From Cryobacterium ruanii (GTDB lineage: Bacteria > Actinomycetota > Actinomycetes > Actinomycetales > Microbacteriaceae): a stretch of 64,000 nt of DNA. The notes beneath the pieces are model-generated. The model was not told the DNA's origin. It searched no databases and saw only the letters and a program-made list of their open reading frames with translations. Shown in pieces: positions 1-6,573 of this stretch (position 1 is its first letter; every line of letters begins with the position of its first letter). The position numbers and the translations under genes were made by a program. Where the stretch lies: the NCBI RefSeq assembly GCF_004404055.1, contig NZ_SOHK01000017.1:186001-250000 (forward strand), in the 5' to 3' direction.

Positions 1-2
1 TC

Positions 3-1325
3 GACGGGGTTCTGACCGCCCTCGAGTATTCGCACCGGGCCGGCGTCGTGCACCGCGACATCAAGCCCGGCAACATCATGATCACCAAGTCCGGCCAGGT
101 GAAGGTGATGGACTTCGGCATCGCCCGCGCCATCTCCGACTCGGCCACGACGGTCGCCCAGACCACGGCGATCCTCGGCACCGCCGCTTATTTCTCCCCC
201 GAACAGGCCAAGGGCGAATCGGTCGATGCGCGCACCGACCTGTATTCAACCGGCGTTGTGTTGTTCGAGATGCTCACCGGGCGCCCGCCTTTCCGCGGCG
301 ACACCCCCGTAGCTGTGGCCTACCAGCACGTCAGTGAAATGCCGGTCAAGCCGTCCGCGCTCAACCCCAAGGTGTCGCCCGCCCTGGACTCGGTCGTGCT
401 GCACGCCCTGGCCAAGGACCGGTTTGCCCGGTACCAGAGCGCCGTCGAGTTTCGCAACGATGTCGAGACTGCCGGTTCCGGCCAGATTCCGATTCACCAC
501 GCGGGCGACGAGGTCGGAGCGGGCCTGTTCGGTGCCGCGCCGACGGCCATCACCGGCTCAGCGCTCGCCCTGAAGCAGCTCTCCGAGGACCACACGATGG
601 TGCGCACCCAGCGGCGCCCCCCGGTCATCTGGGTTTGGGCTGGCATCGTCTGCGTCGTGGTCATCGTCGTAGCCGTCATGATCTGGGTCGCCAACCTGCA
701 ACCCTCCGTAGAACTGCCCGACAGCTCCCGGCAGGTGCCCGCACTCACCGGCCTGACCTACGACGAGGCCCAGAACACCCTCCTCGATCTGGATCTCGCG
801 GCCACCCGCGCCGAGGAGTCAAGCATGACGGTGCCCGCAGACCAGGTCATTCGCACCGACCCGCCGGCCGACACCATCGTCAACCCCTCCGACGTCATTA
901 AGGTCTTCGTCTCGACCGGTCCCGTGCCCGTCGTGGTTCCCGACGTGACCAATCAGCCCCTGGCGGATGCCCAGGGCGCGATCGAAGCGCTCGGTCTCGT
1001 TTCCGGGTCGGTCACCGCTGAAAATTCTCCGACAGTGGCGGCCGACGTCGTCATGCGCACCGATCCGGCGGCCACATCCTCCCAGTTCGTCGGTGTCACC
1101 GTCAACTACGTGGTGTCCAGCGGACTGGTCGCCCTCGGGGACCTGACCGGCCAGTCCCTCGTCGCGGCGATCGATCTGGTCAGCAGCGACAGCCTCGCGC
1201 CGGTGTCCAAGGCGGATTACACCTGTGCCCAGGAATCCGGCTCCCCAATCAAAGCCCAGTCGCTGGCGCCGGGCGACGTCCCCCAGCGTTCCGAGATCAT
1301 CCTGACCTACTGCGCCGGAACCTGA
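3..1325 (+). CDS. pknB: Serine/threonine protein kinase PknB (5' end outside window)
   Basis: Membrane-anchored Ser/Thr kinase that couples peptidoglycan sensing to growth and division control. The window opens inside the kinase domain: the catalytic loop HRDIKPGN, the DFG motif (MDFGIARA) and an SPE version of the APE motif are visible, while the ATP-binding lobe lies upstream. A single membrane helix follows (about positions 620-700), then three PASTA-type repeats that in PknB homologues bind muropeptides or lipid II. The frame is open to the left edge, so the internal GTG at 48 is not the start. In actinobacteria this gene ends the rodA-pbpA-pknA-pknB division cluster, which agrees with the crgA and sortase genes that follow. 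Family assignment is firm; PknA versus PknB is decided by the PASTA repeats. Confidence 0.93.
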   Translation, partial: DGVLTALEYSHRAGVVHRDIKPGNIMITKSGQVKVMDFGIARAISDSATTVAQTTAILGTAAYFSPEQAKGESVDARTDLYSTGVVLFEMLTGRPPFRGDTPVAVAYQHVSEMPVKPSALNPKVSPALDSVVLHALAKDRFARYQSAVEFRNDVETAGSGQIPIHHAGDEVGAGLFGAAPTAITGSALALKQLSEDHTMVRTQRRPPVIWVWAGIVCVVVIVVAVMIWVANLQPSVELPDSSRQVPALTGLTYDEAQNTLLDLDLAATRAEESSMTVPADQVIRTDPPADTIVNPSDVIKVFVSTGPVPVVVPDVTNQPLADAQGAIEALGLVSGSVTAENSPTVAADVVMRTDPAATSSQFVGVTVNYVVSSGLVALGDLTGQSLVAAIDLVSSDSLAPVSKADYTCAQESGSPIKAQSLAPGDVPQRSEIILTYCAGT

Positions 1326-1429
1326 CGTCGTCTGAACGGGGCCCGGTCCACGGGCTTACCGTCGCACCACTTTGCCGGTTCACACCCGCTGTACTTTCCC
1401 GGCCCGCGGCCCGAACACGCGGGTTGAAG

Positions 1430-2068
1430 TCAGGTGAGGCGCAGCAGGGGGTGTAGGGATTTCGAAGTCTCCTGGGCACTTTCCAGGCCCGTGAGCGCCA
1501 GCCAGTTGCCGAGCATGCGGTAGCCGCCCTCGGTCAGCACCGACTCCGGGTGGAACTGCACGCCGACGATGGGAGCGACGGCGTGCCGCAGCCCCATGAT
1601 GACACCGCCCTGGGTGCGTGACGTCACGATGAGATCGCTTGGAACAGTCGAAGCGACGACAGCGAGCGAGTGGTACCGGGTGGCCGTGAATGGCTGGGGC
1701 ACACCGTCATACAAGTCGCTGCCGTCGTGCGTGATGAGCGAGGTCTTCCCGTGCATGAGCTCTTCAGCGTTGGTGACTGTGGCTCCAAAGGCCTCAGCGA
1801 TGGCCTGGTGGCCGAGACAGACGCCGAACAGGGGCAGCTCGGCGGCGAGTGCCGCCTCGACCACGGCAACGGAGACACCGGCGTCTGACGGTTTGCCGGG
1901 ACCCGGGGAAACCAGGACGCCGTCGTAGTCGGCGATGCGGGAGGCGGCATCCGCTTTTTCAAACGAGTCGTTGCGCACGACGTCGGTTTCAGCGCCAAGC
2001 TCCATCAGGTAGCCGTTGAGGGTGTAAACAAAGCTGTCGTAATTGTCGATTACGAGAATACGGGTCAT
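1430..2068 (-). CDS. pabA: Class I glutamine amidotransferase, anthranilate/aminodeoxychorismate synthase component II
   Basis: Releases ammonia from glutamine for a chorismate-using synthase (TrpE or PabB type). The 212-residue protein begins MTRILVIDNYDSF. It shows the nucleophile cysteine in GVCLGHQ and the HPES histidine-glutamate pair of the triad, with the oxyanion-strand motif SPGPGKP. Length and motifs match TrpG/PabA. The gene is the distal member of a minus-strand run after the sortase and a 53-residue membrane protein, whose stop overlaps this start as ATGA. Mycobacteria carry a trpG/pabA gene at the same place beside pknB. Whether it serves folate or tryptophan cannot be told here, because no partner component I is in the window; it could serve both. 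Confidence 0.9.
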   Translation of the reverse strand: MTRILVIDNYDSFVYTLNGYLMELGAETDVVRNDSFEKADAASRIADYDGVLVSPGPGKPSDAGVSVAVVEAALAAELPLFGVCLGHQAIAEAFGATVTNAEELMHGKTSLITHDGSDLYDGVPQPFTATRYHSLAVVASTVPSDLIVTSRTQGGVIMGLRHAVAPIVGVQFHPESVLTEGGYRMLGNWLALTGLESAQETSKSLHPLLRLT

Positions 2069-2226
2069 GCGCCGCCCACCGTCGCTTCCTGGCCGTTGAT
2101 GATCCCGTCAATCCATGGGTAGACCCAGGTGGCGAGCACGGCGAGCACTGCCACCATCAGGATCAGGACGAGAATGATTCGCACCCAGATCGGTCCGGGC
2201 AGAACACGCCACAGTGCTGCGTACAT
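2065..2226 (-). CDS. Small single-pass membrane protein, 53 aa
   Basis: Short gene between the sortase and the glutamine amidotransferase, found by direct translation. It reads MYAALWRVLPGPIWVRI, then a hydrophobic helix rich in I, L, V and A at about residues 16-36, then a short polar tail ending TVGGA. A strong AGGAGG ribosome site lies 5 nt before the ATG and overlaps the sortase stop codon. The TGA stop overlaps the next ATG as ATGA. This tight coupling on both sides argues that it is translated. I recognise no family; similarly placed small membrane proteins are common in actinobacterial pknB/crgA loci. The function is unknown, and a role with the sortase or division proteins is only inference from position. 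Confidence 0.75.
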   Translation of the reverse strand: MYAALWRVLPGPIWVRIILVLILMVAVLAVLATWVYPWIDGIINGQEATVGGA

Positions 2227-2235
2227 GGGAGCCTC

Positions 2236-3054
2236 CTAGCCCTGGGCTGCGATGATCGGTGCGAGTTCGGCCGGGGCGCCGGCCGAGAGCGGCTGCCACG
2301 ATTCGAGCACGCCGTAGGCAATGATACGTTCAGCGGTTGACAACAGCGGGTTGCAACTGGTCAGGGTGATGATGCGGTCGACCGCGGTTCCGTCAGGATT
2401 GTTCGGAACGGATGCCAGCACCCGCACCTGGGACGGTATCACGTACTCGGTGTCACGATAGCGATAGGTGTAATAGCCGTCAGCGGTCTGCACGTAGATG
2501 GCATCGCCGAGCTGGAGTTCGTTGATCAGATGCATGGCCCCTCCGTAGGCGCTGCGGTGGGCGGCGACGGCAAAGTTACCAACCTCGCCGGGCATCTGAG
2601 TGCCCGCGTAGTGCCCAATGCCGAGCCGGTTGCTATTCAGGACGTCATGACCGGTACCCTCGGCGATGCTGCGGTGATAGTCCGCGCCGAAGCGGGGAAC
2701 GTAGAGCACCGCGAAGGCTTCGGCGTTGGACGCAACGGCACCGACGACGGGAACGCCGTAGTCGACGGGCACCGGCGTGGCGCTCGGCTCGGCCGGATCA
2801 ACGGTCGGAACGGGTTGCGGCGTTGACGTGTCCTGCGCGATCCAGTCCTGGCTGATTTCGCTCGCAGCCGAGGACTGCGAGTTAGCCATGATCATGTCAT
2901 TCCACCAGAGCTGCCAGCCCAGGAAGAGTAAAACGAGCGCCCCGACAGTGATGAGCAGTTCCCCCAGTACCCCAACGACGGTGACCTTGCCCGACTTCCC
3001 GCGGCGTGAGCGCAGGGCGTCGATCTCGGTGGGGTCGTCTGCCTGTGGACACAT
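2236..3054 (-). CDS. Class E sortase
   Basis: Membrane-bound cysteine transpeptidase that joins sorting-signal proteins to cell-wall precursors. The 272-residue protein has a basic N-terminus, one membrane helix at about residues 30-50, and a Ser/Thr/Pro-rich linker at about 60-100. The catalytic domain follows, with the His in AAHRSAYGG, the Cys in TLTSC and the Arg in STAERII. Class E sortases are the housekeeping sortases of high-GC actinobacteria, usually recognising LAXTG rather than LPXTG. A TAGACT -10 element lies six bases upstream of the ATG and no ribosome site is visible, so the mRNA is probably leaderless. It leads the operon sortase, 53-aa membrane protein, pabA. Confidence 0.88.
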   Translation of the reverse strand: MCPQADDPTEIDALRSRRGKSGKVTVVGVLGELLITVGALVLLFLGWQLWWNDMIMANSQSSAASEISQDWIAQDTSTPQPVPTVDPAEPSATPVPVDYGVPVVGAVASNAEAFAVLYVPRFGADYHRSIAEGTGHDVLNSNRLGIGHYAGTQMPGEVGNFAVAAHRSAYGGAMHLINELQLGDAIYVQTADGYYTYRYRDTEYVIPSQVRVLASVPNNPDGTAVDRIITLTSCNPLLSTAERIIAYGVLESWQPLSAGAPAELAPIIAAQG

Positions 3055-3060
3055 ATTCCG

Positions 3061-3066
3061 AGTCTA
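3061..3066 (-). promoter_or_regulatory. -10 element of sortase gene (leaderless)
   Basis: TAGACT on the minus strand ends exactly six bases before the sortase ATG, the spacing expected when transcription starts at the A of the start codon. No clear -35 hexamer is seen. Confidence 0.5.
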
Positions 3067-3122
3067 CTGACCTGTGTGGCCCAGGGACTCCGCGTCAAAT
3101 CCACTAAAACAGGCGGAGCCGC

Positions 3123-3128
3123 TAGGAT
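3123..3128 (+). promoter_or_regulatory. -10 element of crgA (leaderless)
   Basis: TAGGAT ends six bases before the crgA ATG at 3135. No Shine-Dalgarno sequence lies between, which supports a leaderless transcript. It is divergent from the sortase promoter about 60 bases away. Confidence 0.5.
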
Positions 3129-3134
3129 CGCAGA

Positions 3135-3380
3135 ATGGCACGTAAGAATCCCCGCACCCGGCCCGCCCGCACCGAAGTTGCCCGATCGAGCGAGGACGCG
3201 CCCAATGCCGTCTGGTTTAAGCCGGTCATGTTCGGTTTCATGCTGCTCGGCCTGGCCTGGATCATCGTGTTCTACGTCAGCGGCAGCCAGTTGCCCATCG
3301 CGGGGCTCGGCGCCATGAATATTCTGGTCGGCTTCGGAATCGCCTTCATCGGCTTTCTGATGACGACCCGCTGGCGCTAA
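3135..3380 (+). CDS. crgA: Cell division protein CrgA
   Basis: Small divisome membrane protein that in mycobacteria and Streptomyces interacts with FtsZ, FtsI and FtsQ and modulates septum formation. The 81-residue product has a basic N-terminal cytoplasmic stretch of about 30 residues. Two membrane helices follow (about 30-50 and 57-75), with the conserved NAVWFKP entry to the first helix and the terminal MTTRWR typical of the family. Its place beside pknB and a rhomboid gene matches the mycobacterial order. The start is the ATG directly downstream of a -10 element; an in-frame alternative is not apparent. Confidence 0.93.
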   Translation: MARKNPRTRPARTEVARSSEDAPNAVWFKPVMFGFMLLGLAWIIVFYVSGSQLPIAGLGAMNILVGFGIAFIGFLMTTRWR

Positions 3381-3466
3381 GCCAGCAACCCTTCAACTGG
3401 GAGCTACCGGTATTCCGACGGTCCTTGATTCGTGACTGCCCCGTTGTCACCAGGTAATAGCAGGGG

Positions 3467-3486
3467 TAATGACACCGGTGTAATTA
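3467..3486. promoter_or_regulatory. 20-bp near-perfect palindrome
   Basis: The sequence TAAT-GACACCGGTGTA-ATTA is palindromic except for one base pair and has a perfect ACACCGGTGT core. It lies in the convergent crgA-rhomboid gap and touches the first of three DnaA-like boxes. It may be an operator or an inverted-repeat transcription end. No T-tract follows. Confidence 0.45.
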
Positions 3487-3513
3487 TCCCCATGTGGATA
3501 GACCTGTGGATAA
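3484..3513. promoter_or_regulatory. Cluster of three DnaA-like boxes
   Basis: Within 30 bases: TTATCCCCA at 3484, TGTGGATAG (minus-strand box) at 3493, and TGTGGATAA (minus-strand TTATCCACA, perfect) at 3505. The consensus is TTATNCACA. The boxes lie in a noncoding gap, 11 kb from oriC, so they are unlikely to be explained by codon use. Confidence 0.55.
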
Positions 3514-3540
3514 CTTGCCACTCTAGGCCGATCAACCGCG

Positions 3541-4377
3541 CTAGTTCGTAAAGAAACGCACAAAGCTGAGTAGCACCAACACGGCCGCGAATGCGGCGAT
3601 CAGCCCCACCTGCAGGGACTTTTGCCGAATGTGTCGCGTCTGCACGAAGATCAACCCGATCACGGCACCGCCGATCATTCCACCGATGTGCGCCTGCCAC
3701 GCAATTTGCAACCCCGGGATGAAGCCGATCACGAGGTTGATCCCGACCAGCACGAGCAATTGCCTGGCATTCCCGCCCAGGCGGCGCTGAATCACCAGGA
3801 ACGCGCCCATGAGGCCGAAAATGGCACCGGATGCGCCCACCACGGGCGTGAACGGATCCGCTAGGAACAGCACCCCGAGCGAACCGGCCAGCGCGCTCAG
3901 CAGATAAAGCGCAAGATAGCGACCACGGCCGAGTAACTGCTCGAGAAGCTGACCGAAGATCCACAGTGTGTACATGTTCAGCAGCACGTGAAAGATGGAA
4001 CCATGTACGAACGCCGTCGTGAGCAGGCGCCACGGCTCGAAGCTCCCGGGCTGTGAGAAGACGCCCGCGTACAACAGCAAATTGGTGACCTGGGAACCGA
4101 AGACGAATTGCAGCAGGTACACAATTAGAGTGATTCCAATTATGGAATATGTCACCGTTGGGCGGTCGCTGCCAGTCAACCGGGTCAGAATTGCCGGCTT
4201 GGTGCGGGGAGCGTTCCTGCGTTGCTCTTTCATGCACTCGGGACAGATGACCCCGACAGCGGCTTGGGTTTGGCACTCAGTGCAAATGGTGCGCCCGCAA
4301 CGCTGGCACAGAATGAAGCTCTGCCGCCCGGGATGGCGGTAACAAAAATTCGCCGCCTCGCGCGGCAGAGCATTCAT
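3541..4377 (-). CDS. Rhomboid family intramembrane serine protease with N-terminal zinc finger
   Basis: Cleaves membrane-spanning substrates within the bilayer. The 278-residue protein begins with a B-box-like cysteine/histidine module (CYRHPGR, then CQRCGR, CTEC and CPEC, residues about 12-50). Six or more membrane helices follow. The catalytic serine is in GASGAIFG, the histidine partner in WQAHIGG, and the HVLLNMYTLWIFG helix is typical of the fold. This B-box plus rhomboid arrangement is the usual actinobacterial form, and a homologue (Rv0110-like or Rv1337-like class) is widely conserved. It lies 19 bp downstream of ppiA on the same strand, so the two are probably co-transcribed. Its substrate is unknown. 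Confidence 0.9.
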   Translation of the reverse strand: MNALPREAANFCYRHPGRQSFILCQRCGRTICTECQTQAAVGVICPECMKEQRRNAPRTKPAILTRLTGSDRPTVTYSIIGITLIVYLLQFVFGSQVTNLLLYAGVFSQPGSFEPWRLLTTAFVHGSIFHVLLNMYTLWIFGQLLEQLLGRGRYLALYLLSALAGSLGVLFLADPFTPVVGASGAIFGLMGAFLVIQRRLGGNARQLLVLVGINLVIGFIPGLQIAWQAHIGGMIGGAVIGLIFVQTRHIRQKSLQVGLIAAFAAVLVLLSFVRFFTN

Positions 4378-4396
4378 TCTGGTGGACAGATGTTGG

Positions 4397-4936
4397 TTAG
4401 ACGGACTCGACCGAAACGCTCTGGATGATCACGTCTTCGATCGGGCGGTCACGACCGTCGGTGGCGACGGTTGCGAGCTTGGCGACGATCGCGCGGGAGT
4501 CTTCGTCTTCAACGGCGCCGAAGATGGTGTGCTTGCCCTGCAGCCAGGTGGTCGGCACGACGGTGATGAAGAACTGCGAGCCGTTCGTGCCGTGCCCGCC
4601 CTGAATTCCCGCGTTCGCCATGGCGAGCACGTAGGGCTGGGTGAAGTCGAGGTCGGGGCTGATTTCGTCGTCGAACTGGTAGCCCGGGCCGCCGGTTCCC
4701 TGGCCGAGCGGGTCGCCAGCCTGGATCATGAAGTCTTTGATGATGCGGTGGAAGATCGTGCCATCGTAGAGCGGCGTGGTGGAGGCAACGCCCGTTGCGG
4801 GGTGCTTCCACTCGAGTTCGCCGGTCGCGAGTCCGACGAAGTTCTTGACCGTCTTCGGCGCGTGATTACCGAAGAGGTTGACCTTGATCGGTCCGAGGGT
4901 GGTGTTCAGGGTGGCGACAGCGGTGTGCTTGGACAT
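4397..4936 (-). CDS. ppiA: Peptidyl-prolyl cis-trans isomerase, cyclophilin type
   Basis: Cytoplasmic folding catalyst that isomerises X-Pro bonds. From the chosen ATG the product has 179 residues, starting MSKHTAVATLNTTLG. It contains the cyclophilin core with FHRIIKDFMIQAGDP, the active-site arginine in FHR, NGSQFFIT and the WLQGKHTIFG block. An in-frame start seven codons upstream (MLCKNRH) is rejected because family members begin near the chosen site. Gene order ppiA-rhomboid-crgA is the same as in mycobacteria (Rv0009-Rv0011). No signal peptide is present. Confidence 0.93.
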   Translation of the reverse strand: MSKHTAVATLNTTLGPIKVNLFGNHAPKTVKNFVGLATGELEWKHPATGVASTTPLYDGTIFHRIIKDFMIQAGDPLGQGTGGPGYQFDDEISPDLDFTQPYVLAMANAGIQGGHGTNGSQFFITVVPTTWLQGKHTIFGAVEDEDSRAIVAKLATVATDGRDRPIEDVIIQSVSVESV

Positions 4937-5088
4937 ATGACGATTCTTGCACAGCAATCACTACCGAATCTGATTGGCACAAAACGCTCCCAGTGCATTC
5001 GCTGCCAACACGGCGATTGAGTGGCAAGATAGGCACTCAGTGGCAAGATGGATAAACATTCGCTACACGACATCGATGGAGGGTCTAG

Positions 5089-5616
5089 ATGAGCCTGTCA
5101 CGCAAGCGCCGCAAGGAACTCACTCGGCTGCGCAAGAGCGCAGACGAATTATGGAGCCACCAGCAAGAAGTAATGGAACGAGCGAATGTTCTCGCTCGTC
5201 AAGCCGGCCACCAGGCTGGCGTGCTCGCCCGCGAAGAATTTGCTCCACGCGTTCGCGAGGGCTATGACCACTACGTTCGCCCCAGCGTGAACGCCACGCA
5301 GGAAGCGGCCGACGGTGTGCGCCGCCGCGTCGTCAACGACGTTCTTCCCGGAATTGGCACCGCAATCGGTACGGTCATGTCTGTCGGTGACGTCGCTCGC
5401 GACGCTCGCGTGCGGGCCGCGCTTGGTCGCATCCGCTTGCAGAAGCCGGTCGTGGTCGAACCCAAAGGCCCTGGAGCCGGTACCTACTTCGCTCTCGGCC
5501 TGGCCGTCGTAGCCGCTGTGGGCGTCGCCTACGCCGTCTGGCAGACGTTCCGCGCCGACGACGAACTCTGGGTCGCCGACGACGAGGTCGAGGCTGACAC
5601 TCGGCAGGAAGACTAG
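5089..5616 (+). CDS. Conserved membrane-anchored protein, positional analogue of CwsA
   Basis: The 175-residue protein has a highly basic N-terminus (MSLSRKRRKELTRLRK) and long amphipathic helices. One membrane helix lies near residues 130-150 (FALGLAVVAAVGVAYAVW), followed by an acidic tail ending VEADTRQED. A GGAGGG ribosome site precedes the ATG. I do not recognise a domain. In mycobacteria the gene between ppiA and the tRNA-Ala/tRNA-Ile pair is cwsA (Rv0008c), a membrane protein that partners CrgA and Wag31. This gene occupies that slot, though on the opposite strand relative to ppiA. Equivalence is inference from position and topology, not sequence similarity. It could instead be an unrelated coiled-coil envelope protein. 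Confidence 0.75.
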   Translation: MSLSRKRRKELTRLRKSADELWSHQQEVMERANVLARQAGHQAGVLAREEFAPRVREGYDHYVRPSVNATQEAADGVRRRVVNDVLPGIGTAIGTVMSVGDVARDARVRAALGRIRLQKPVVVEPKGPGAGTYFALGLAVVAAVGVAYAVWQTFRADDELWVADDEVEADTRQED

Positions 5617-5641
5617 GGCAAGAACGCTCACCAGCTCGTGC

Positions 5642-5670
5642 AGGGCCCGCATCGAACCGATGCGGGCCCT
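5642..5670 (+). terminator. Intrinsic terminator after the CwsA-like gene
   Basis: A perfect 13-bp stem (AGGGCCCGCATCG and its complement) encloses a three-base loop and is followed by TTT. It begins 25 bp after the stop codon of the preceding gene. Confidence 0.75.
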
Positions 5671-5789
5671 TTCGCATAATCGGCCAGAAAAGCCAACACG
5701 GTCCCACTGAGGGCCGCACATGCGCCATCACAGCGGATGCGCGCCTCCGCCACCAGGATCACCGATGGCAGGATCACCCGCTGTTGAAC

Positions 5790-5815
5790 AAAAAAGACCC
5801 GTCCGAAGACGAGCC
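5790..5815 (-). terminator. Intrinsic terminator of the tRNA-Ile/tRNA-Ala transcript
   Basis: Read on the minus strand, an 8-bp stem with two G-U pairs (GGCTCGTC / GACGGGTC) is followed by six T. It lies just downstream of tRNA-Ala. Confidence 0.6.
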
Positions 5816-5829
5816 TTGTGTGTGAACTG

Positions 5830-5902
5830 TGGAGCCACGGGGAATCGAACCCCGGACCTCCTGCTTGCAAAGCAGGCGCTCTACCAATTGAGCTATGGCC
5901 CC
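5830..5902 (-). tRNA. tRNA-Ala(TGC)
   Basis: A 73-nt cloverleaf beginning GGGGCCATAGCTC. Acceptor stem GGGGCCA pairs with TGGCTCC and has the diagnostic G3-U70 identity pair and discriminator A73. The anticodon loop CTTTGCAAG gives anticodon TGC, and the T arm carries GGTTCGATTCC. CCA is not encoded. It follows tRNA-Ile by 48 bases, as at many actinobacterial origins. Confidence 0.97.
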
Positions 5903-5950
5903 GACTTATCGACCGAGTACGGCCGATATCAGAATGAAGCTGGTACTGCG

Positions 5951-6024
5951 TGGGGATACCGGGATTTGAACCTGGGACCTCTTCATTATCAGTGAAGCGC
6001 TCTAACCAACTGAGCTATATCCCC
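5951..6024 (-). tRNA. tRNA-Ile(GAT)
   Basis: A 74-nt cloverleaf beginning GGGGATATAGCTC. Acceptor GGGGATA pairs with TATCCCC, the anticodon loop CTGATAA gives GAT, the T arm is GGTTCAAATCC, and the discriminator is A. It is probably co-transcribed with tRNA-Ala and lies downstream of the gyrB-gyrA-DUF3566 run. Confidence 0.97.
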
Positions 6025-6113
6025 CTCTTGGGCAGATTGAAGACTACCGGAATCTGGCCGGAACCTGAAATCGAGTCATCCTCCATGTCGAGAATTTTCT
6101 GCATTTCGGGCGG

Positions 6114-6145
6114 CGAGGGCTGTTTGCAGGGAAAAACAGCCCTCG
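6114..6145. terminator. Hairpin after DUF3566 gene
   Basis: A perfect 12-bp stem (CGAGGGCTGTTT / AAACAGCCCTCG) with an 8-base loop lies 24 bases beyond the DUF3566 stop. There is no clear T-tract on either strand, so termination is plausible but not certain. Confidence 0.5.
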
Positions 6146-6168
6146 ATTATGCGAGAGAAACGAACAGG

Positions 6169-6573
6169 TTAGTTGTTAGTGAACCCGACGAGGAGGCCGC
6201 CGGTAATTTTGACGCTGAGGTTGTACAGCACGGCATAGACGGCCCCGAGGGCCGTGATCACGACCATATTCAGCACGGCCACAACGACGGCGAAGCCCAT
6301 GACATTGCCGATCGAAAGCATGGAGGCCAGGTCAGCCGACTCTCCCGCGACGGTGGCATACAACTCGTCGACCTTGGTCAAAACTTCAGTCTGCACGAGC
6401 ACTGTGTAGGTAAGGAAGGTCGCCACGACCGTGACGATGGCGAGGCAAATCGCCACAAGGAAAGACAGTTTCACGCTCGACCAAAAGTCGACGTAAACCA
6501 GTTTCAGACGAACCTGCTTAGTCGCTGTCTTGCGAGTGGATTTTTTGGCGAGCTTTTCGGCGACGCTACTCAT
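6169..6573 (-). CDS. DUF3566 transmembrane protein
   Basis: A 134-residue membrane protein of the actinobacterial DUF3566 family, usually found directly after gyrA (Rv0007 position). A basic N-terminus (about 22 residues) precedes two strong membrane helices: about 34-58 ([20 protein letters not shown]) and about 90-115. Between them is an extracytoplasmic segment containing the family-typical [10 protein letters not shown] stretch. The C-terminus is [17 protein letters not shown]. The start overlaps the gyrA stop by 8 bases, so translation is coupled. The function is unknown. Confidence 0.9.
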   Translation of the reverse strand: MSSVAEKLAKKSTRKTATKQVRLKLVYVDFWSSVKLSFLVAICLAIVTVVATFLTYTVLVQTEVLTKVDELYATVAGESADLASMLSIGNVMGFAVVVAVLNMVVITALGAVYAVLYNLSVKITGGLLVGFTNN

